DNA of 64,000 bases from Peredibacter sp045999315. Its GTDB lineage: Bacteria > Bdellovibrionota > Bacteriovoracia > Bacteriovoracales > Bacteriovoracaceae. Of this stretch, positions 60,201 through 64,000 are shown piece after piece (position 1 is the stretch's first letter; the number at the start of each line of letters is the position of its first letter). The notes below the pieces were generated by a model. That model was not told the DNA's origin. It saw only the letters and a program-made list of their open reading frames with translations, and ran no database searches. The position numbers and the translations under genes were made by a program. The stretch lies in contig NZ_CP174607.1 in the NCBI RefSeq assembly GCF_045999315.1, positions 310,001 through 374,000 on the forward strand, in the 5' to 3' direction.

Positions 60201-62507
60201 TTACCAACCTCCGAATGACCCGCCAATTCCAATACCAGCATTCAGAGACATACCAGCGTTCATTGGGTTATAAGCGGCCGAACCACCTAGAGCTCCCATC
60301 TGGAATCCAGTACCTTGCATTTGTAGCATACGATCGTAGTTAGCAGCATTTTGGCTGTTTGCTAGATCCATATAACCACCATTCATGCCACCGTACATAC
60401 CGCCGCCAGCACCGGCCGCATAATATCCACCGGCAATACCAGCATTATAGTAACCGCCGCCTACGTTACCTGCGGCAATATAACCACCATTCATACCACC
60501 GTACATACCACCACCGTAAAGTCCGCCGCCAGCAATACCACCAGCAATCGAGATACCATTTACAGCACCACCTGCAATACCAGCGTTGTACCCACCGTAC
60601 ATTCCGCCACCATATAGTCCACCACCGTACATACCACCGCCGTAAAGTCCGCCGCCGTAGATACCGCCGTTAAGACCACCATTGATACCACCCGCAATCG
60701 AGATACCGTTTACAGCACCACCAGCGATACCAGAGTTGTAACCTCCGTATAGGCCGCCGCCATATAGACCGCCACCGTACATACCACCGCCGTAAAGTCC
60801 GCCTCCGTAGATACCACCGTTAAGACCACTATTGATCCCGCCGGCAATTGAGATACCGTTTACTGCACCACCTACGATACCAGAGTTGTAACCACCGTAT
60901 AGGCCGCCACCATAGATGCCACCACCGTAGATTCCTCCGCCGGCCATACCACCGTACATGCCACCGCCAGCAATTCCTCCAACGACACCACCAACAATAC
61001 CGCCGCCTGGATATGGATTATAACCACCCCATGGACCCATCATACCGCCGATGAAACCCGGAGTATAACCAGCACCATACCAACCGTTCAGACCACCACC
61101 AAGACCAGCATAACCGCCTAGGCCGTAACCGTTACAGTTCATACTCGCCTGCTGTGCAGGTGTTAGACCTGGAAGCTCGTTAGCTTGTAAGTATTGCATG
61201 TAATCTTGTTGAGCAAGACGACACTGCTCGAAACCAGCTTCAGCAGCACCGGCCCATGCCTTCTGCGATTTATAACCGAAGTATGCACCTAGACCAGTTG
61301 AAACGATTGGGGCCGCAGCACCAACAATTTCTGCAATTCCTGAAAGAGTACTTTGTTTACGAGAACCAACTCCGCAGTTCACACAATCAGTTGTGCTATA
61401 ACGGGCCATGATTTCCCCACTAGCACCACCTGTACATGCGGCCAAGTTTCCGCCTGAAGAACATTCGAAGCGGCTGTTAAGACGCATCCATTCTTCACAC
61501 ATTTCGAAATCTTTTTTCTTAGTTGGATTGATACAGTATGCAGGACGGTTATCACCACGACCACCAGCTCCTACACCACCAGCAATTGATCCACCGATAT
61601 TGATACCACCACCAACGCCGCCAGCGATACCACTTGTAGCTCCGCCGCCTACGATGATTGTGCTACCACCTGAACCAGCACCACCTGCTGCATGAACAGT
61701 CATACCAGATGGACAAGCTGAACCAGTCACAGAAACGATTTTACCAGAAGCATCTTTACATACGATCACACCAGTTTTAACAGTCACACCTTTACCAAGG
61801 CCAACACTGCTATCACCGATGACTTTTCCGTCTTTATCTTTTGGAAGATATTCGCGCTTAACTTTATAAACGCCAGGATATTTAAGAAGACACTCTACAC
61901 ATGACTTTCTCTCGAACCCTTCTTTCTTTTGTGTCCAAAGAGTCTTCCAGTCACGCTTAGGCTTACACTCAGAATAACAAAGATCACCCGGATTAAGTCG
62001 GCCTTCACCTTCTAGCTCTTCACAGTAAACAGCATCACTACCGCCTGAACCACCAGCACCGGCCGCAGAGCCTGCAGCTGAGCCAGATGCTGAACCAGAA
62101 GCAGCACCCGAAGATGCGCCAGAGGCCGAACCAGATGTTGCACCAGAAGTTGAGCCCGATGATGATCCACTTGAAGAACCCGATGAAGAACCAGAAGAGT
62201 TACCAGCTCCATTTGTATTGAAGTTACCATCTACGATAGACTTCGCCACACACACTTGCTTAGTTGCTTCTACGTTTGCTTCAGGGCCCGTGGCACCTTC
62301 AGGAATTTGTAAACGACCATCGGCCGCATTCGATTTTTTACATGTCACTTGTCGACAGTATTTATCCCCTTGCTCTTGCATTGTACCCATGGAGTAGGCA
62401 CCACCCTTTGAGCGACAGAATTCGACCGCTTCATCGGTGAATGAATCCGCCATTGCACTCGAAAGAGGGATCATTAGTCCTAAAAAAAGAGGGATAAACT
62501 TATTCAT
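60201..62507 (-). CDS. Large secreted Gly-rich repeat protein
   Basis: I start at ATG 62507 (MNKFIPLFLGLMIPLSSAMA), where TAGGA lies seven bases upstream. The frame itself opens five codons earlier. After the signal peptide comes a Cys-containing region, then a Ser/Gly/Ala tract (GSSSGSSSGSSSGSTSGATS, about 105-150). A second Cys-rich part follows (CYSECKPKRDW, VECLLKYPG, CINPTKKKDFEMCEEW). The last 280 residues are Gly/Tyr repeats (IYGGGLYGGGMYGGG, NGISIAGGI). Total is 768 residues. Such silk- or elastin-like sequence fits an extracellular or surface fibre. Repeated near-identical units suggest recent duplication. No catalytic motif. Confidence 0.75.
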   Translation of the reverse strand: MNKFIPLFLGLMIPLSSAMADSFTDEAVEFCRSKGGAYSMGTMQEQGDKYCRQVTCKKSNAADGRLQIPEGATGPEANVEATKQVCVAKSIVDGNFNTNGAGNSSGSSSGSSSGSSSGSTSGATSGSASGASSGAASGSASGSAAGSAAGAGGSGGSDAVYCEELEGEGRLNPGDLCYSECKPKRDWKTLWTQKKEGFERKSCVECLLKYPGVYKVKREYLPKDKDGKVIGDSSVGLGKGVTVKTGVIVCKDASGKIVSVTGSACPSGMTVHAAGGAGSGGSTIIVGGGATSGIAGGVGGGINIGGSIAGGVGAGGRGDNRPAYCINPTKKKDFEMCEEWMRLNSRFECSSGGNLAACTGGASGEIMARYSTTDCVNCGVGSRKQSTLSGIAEIVGAAAPIVSTGLGAYFGYKSQKAWAGAAEAGFEQCRLAQQDYMQYLQANELPGLTPAQQASMNCNGYGLGGYAGLGGGLNGWYGAGYTPGFIGGMMGPWGGYNPYPGGGIVGGVVGGIAGGGMYGGMAGGGIYGGGIYGGGLYGGYNSGIVGGAVNGISIAGGINSGLNGGIYGGGLYGGGMYGGGLYGGGLYGGYNSGIAGGAVNGISIAGGINGGLNGGIYGGGLYGGGMYGGGLYGGGMYGGYNAGIAGGAVNGISIAGGIAGGGLYGGGMYGGMNGGYIAAGNVGGGYYNAGIAGGYYAAGAGGGMYGGMNGGYMDLANSQNAANYDRMLQMQGTGFQMGALGGSAAYNPMNAGMSLNAGIGIGGSFGGW
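60541..60960 (-). repeat. 150-bp tandem repeats within the Gly-rich gene
   Basis: The segment encoding NGISIAGGI recurs at exact 150-bp spacing (marker GAGATACC at about 60550, 60700 and 60850 on the plus strand). Each unit of about 50 residues contains several YGGG steps and YNSGIAGGAVNGISIAGGI. Three copies are nearly identical, so recombination could change their number. Confidence 0.85.
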
Positions 62508-62711
62508 AGATGTCCTACCCAATATTTGATTTCCCTACCCAGGGAAAATTACCTTTTATCATCATAACACTTGATCAGTTTGGGACTATGTTAGGCAAAA
62601 ATGTCCAACGAGGACCCAGAACGTCGTATAAGTTTCGGAAGAAAGCCGGCAGAACTTTAGCCTTTAAAGTGACTAGAAACTTTCTTTCGGTTGCTATAAT
62701 CTCAGGACGTT

Positions 62712-63296
62712 ATGGATATTTTTTTTAACCACATCTGGGAATGGCTTATTCTCCTCTCTTTAATAGGAGGGGCCTTCTATACCCTGAAAATCATTGGAGA
62801 AGAAAAGTCCACTTTCAAAGACGAGTCCTATGAGGTGCAGTTTTCCAACCTCTCTTTAATGATCCCGAACTGGTGGACCATCGTGGGTCAGACTCCAGAA
62901 CAGCTTCGTTTTGAACGAACTGACACAAGATATGATTGGTACGCCAATTTTACTTATCATCCACAACATCATGGCAAAGCACTCCCCCAACTCTTGGAAG
63001 AAAAGCTCGATCTGGAAAAGGTTGAGTTTGATATGGACGTGGTTTTTGAAACTGATTCACGGGTACTTTTTCGTGATTCAGAAATTCAGGAATACTTTCA
63101 GGAGATCATTCGAGTTGAAGGCAAGGCCTCACAAAATGTCGTCGATCGTATCTATTATGACATCTATTTAATGCGCAGTCAGAATGATGCTGGCTATTTT
63201 ATCTTTGAAAGTAGAAGTTCTGTATTAAATGGATTGGTCGAAGGACCATACTTTGAAGAGAGTCTAGCAGAACTAAGTTTCATCCGTGAATCTTAG
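62712..63296 (+). CDS. Membrane-anchored protein of unknown function
   Basis: A single N-terminal helix (HIWEWLILLSLIGGAFYTLKI, about 7-27) is followed by about 165 soluble residues, with LSLMIPNWWTIVGQTPEQLR, YDWYANFTYHPQHHG and DRIYYDIYLMRSQNDAGYFI. The domain looks like a small alpha/beta fold of an envelope protein. AGGA stands five bases before ATG. TATAAT at 62695-62700 with a TG extension (TGCTATAAT) lies very close, which would give a transcript with almost no leader. The preceding 62508-62694 holds no convincing gene. Family not recognised. Confidence 0.7.
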   Translation: MDIFFNHIWEWLILLSLIGGAFYTLKIIGEEKSTFKDESYEVQFSNLSLMIPNWWTIVGQTPEQLRFERTDTRYDWYANFTYHPQHHGKALPQLLEEKLDLEKVEFDMDVVFETDSRVLFRDSEIQEYFQEIIRVEGKASQNVVDRIYYDIYLMRSQNDAGYFIFESRSSVLNGLVEGPYFEESLAELSFIRES

Positions 63297-63308
63297 TCCT
63301 GATAAACC

Positions 63309-63752
63309 TTAGTTACGCTTTGGCGCAAATCCACGAATTTTATCAATTACGAAATCAATTAGCTCTTCGTCTGATGAGAATACGTCTTCAATCAGATCGT
63401 TAGTAAGAAGGAAGTTCTTCACGCGGATAGCGATGTTATGGAGAGATTCCATAAGATAAAGACCACCAATGTTCTCACCATTAAATGATTTGATGATTTC
63501 TTTACGAGCGTGGTTAAACATTTCTGTTTCAGTAATGTCACCAGGAATATCATCACCAAACTTTTCTTCTACTTCTTCAATCGCTTGCTCTTTGATGTTC
63601 TCATCAGTTGCAAAGCTTACACCGTATTCAGTTGCTAAGGCCTCAATCAGATCCGCGCGAGAGTCTGCTGCGAACTCAATCATCTCTGCCTGCTTTAGGT
63701 GGTTGATTGTGTATGTCGAGAGCGCTTTAAGCGTTTCAAAATCTGTTTTCAT
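63309..63752 (-). CDS. Small acidic helical protein, possibly DUF507-like
   Basis: I use ATG 63752 (MKTDFETLK), with AAGGA eight bases before it; the ATG at 63761 touches that site. The 147 residues are acidic and helical: ADSRADLIEALATEYGVSFA, EEVEEKFGDDIPGDITETEM, LYLMESLHNIAIRVKNFLL and NDLIEDVFSSDEELIDFVID. The last segment recalls DUF507 proteins (E-E-V-F-x-x-D-x-x-L), but I cannot confirm it. There are no membrane segments or cysteines. It is convergent with the gene ending at 63296. Confidence 0.65.
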   Translation of the reverse strand: MKTDFETLKALSTYTINHLKQAEMIEFAADSRADLIEALATEYGVSFATDENIKEQAIEEVEEKFGDDIPGDITETEMFNHARKEIIKSFNGENIGGLYLMESLHNIAIRVKNFLLTNDLIEDVFSSDEELIDFVIDKIRGFAPKRN

Positions 63753-63832
63753 TAAAAACATCCTTAAATAGGTATTACCAATTCAGGATAACTAAAAAGT
63801 CCCTGCGGCACAAGTTAAAGCGTTGATTTATT

Positions 63833-64000
63833 TTACTTTTTTCGAAACTTTTTTGTGACTTTACTAAGGAGCGCGTTGACTGCTGCACGCTCCCCCATCA
63901 AGAGGAGAAAAGTAGCATAAAGTGCTCCAATCGCTAGGATTTGGACCCCTAAATAAAAGCATTTAGTGATGAATGGTTGAGAGAAAAATTCAACTTTAAG
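63833..64000 (-). CDS. C-terminus of a membrane protein (partial at window edge)
   Basis: The last 55 codons of a gene running in from the right edge. A membrane helix (VQILAIGALYATFLLLMGER) is followed by AAVNALLSKVTKKFRKK and TAA. A final helix with a basic tail is typical of flippases and transporters such as MurJ, but this fragment is too short to assign. No ORF over 60 residues exists here, so it would be missed by length filters. The 80 bp downstream hold no terminator I recognise. Confidence 0.6.
   Translation of the reverse strand, partial: LKVEFFSQPFITKCFYLGVQILAIGALYATFLLLMGERAAVNALLSKVTKKFRKK

Noticed and set aside
60359..60673. Plus-strand frame rich in His, Tyr and Arg
   Set aside because: It is the antisense reading of the Gly/Tyr repeats of the gene at 60201-62507. 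Its composition follows directly from complementing GGN and TAC codons.
60541..60960. Regular repeats that could suggest a CRISPR array
   Set aside because: The unit is 150 bp, in frame, and conserved throughout. There are no unique spacers and no cas genes.
62510..62728. Plus-strand ORF of 72 codons before the membrane-anchored gene
   Set aside because: It overlaps the better-supported gene at 62712 and has no sensible signal or domain. A 19-codon frame inside it (ATG near 62596) is equally unconvincing.

Overview
The window is a 64 kb stretch of a Gram-negative chromosome with roughly 43% GC by eye. It looks like Bdellovibrionota, most likely the Bacteriovorax/Peredibacter group (class Bacteriovoracia). 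The basis is the gene order (prfB-lysS-lolC-lolD-bamA-ompH-lpxD-fabZ-lpxA-oxidoreductase-lpxB-lpxK), a complete flagellar export operon, many secreted Gly-rich and lipoprotein genes, and the general protein style; this is inference without a database search. I see no tRNA, rRNA, prophage, IS element or CRISPR array. Coding density is very high, and no stretch over 300 bases lacks a gene.

Layout. (1) 1-4.2 kb: a tiny Lys/Ala histone-tail-like peptide, clpA and clpS, and a stand-alone RlmK-type rRNA methyltransferase. (2) 4.3-10.7 kb: an accessory envelope block with a Gly-rich secreted protein, a small beta-barrel, a DUF4105 outer-membrane protein behind two DUF3015 genes, an HTTM membrane protein and a small exported protein. 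(3) 10.7-28.1 kb: a long minus-strand series. It runs from prfB (with a programmed +1 frameshift) through lysS, lolC/E, lolD, bamA, ompH, lpxD, fabZ, lpxA, a GnnA-like oxidoreductase, lpxB, lpxK, a DUF3108 lipoprotein and a glycosyltransferase to rpsA. This set makes lipid A, sorts lipoproteins and inserts outer-membrane proteins. (4) 28.2-37.9 kb: a lipoprotein with degenerate EF-hand-like repeats paired with an outer-membrane barrel, a subtilase, ybeY, mazG-coaE, a Cys-rich secreted protein and an RluA-type pseudouridine synthase. (5) 37.9-51.9 kb: a flagellar operon fliL-M-N-O-P-Q-R-flhB-flhA-flhF-flhG-fliA, followed by a coiled-coil membrane protein and rluA. A sigma70-like promoter with a perfect TATAAT stands in front of fliL. 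(6) 52-64 kb: a DsbA-like lipoprotein, a HAMP-like membrane protein, an amidase-SpoIID pair, a divergent uracil-DNA-glycosylase-like protein, two zinc-ribbon proteins, uvrC, a large Gly-rich surface protein with 150-bp internal repeats, and a partial membrane protein at the right edge.

The most unusual observations are these. FlhF has lost its recognisable GTPase motifs while its partner FlhG lacks the DQAxxLR activator motif. A 125-bp element with long terminal inverted repeats lies between lpxA and the oxidoreductase gene. An intrinsic terminator is embedded in the signal-peptide codons of the DUF4105 gene. A small upstream ORF overlaps the rpsA start. An EF-hand-like lipoprotein is coupled to an outer-membrane barrel. 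A UDG-fold protein has no cysteines. No complete new defence or secretion system is evident.
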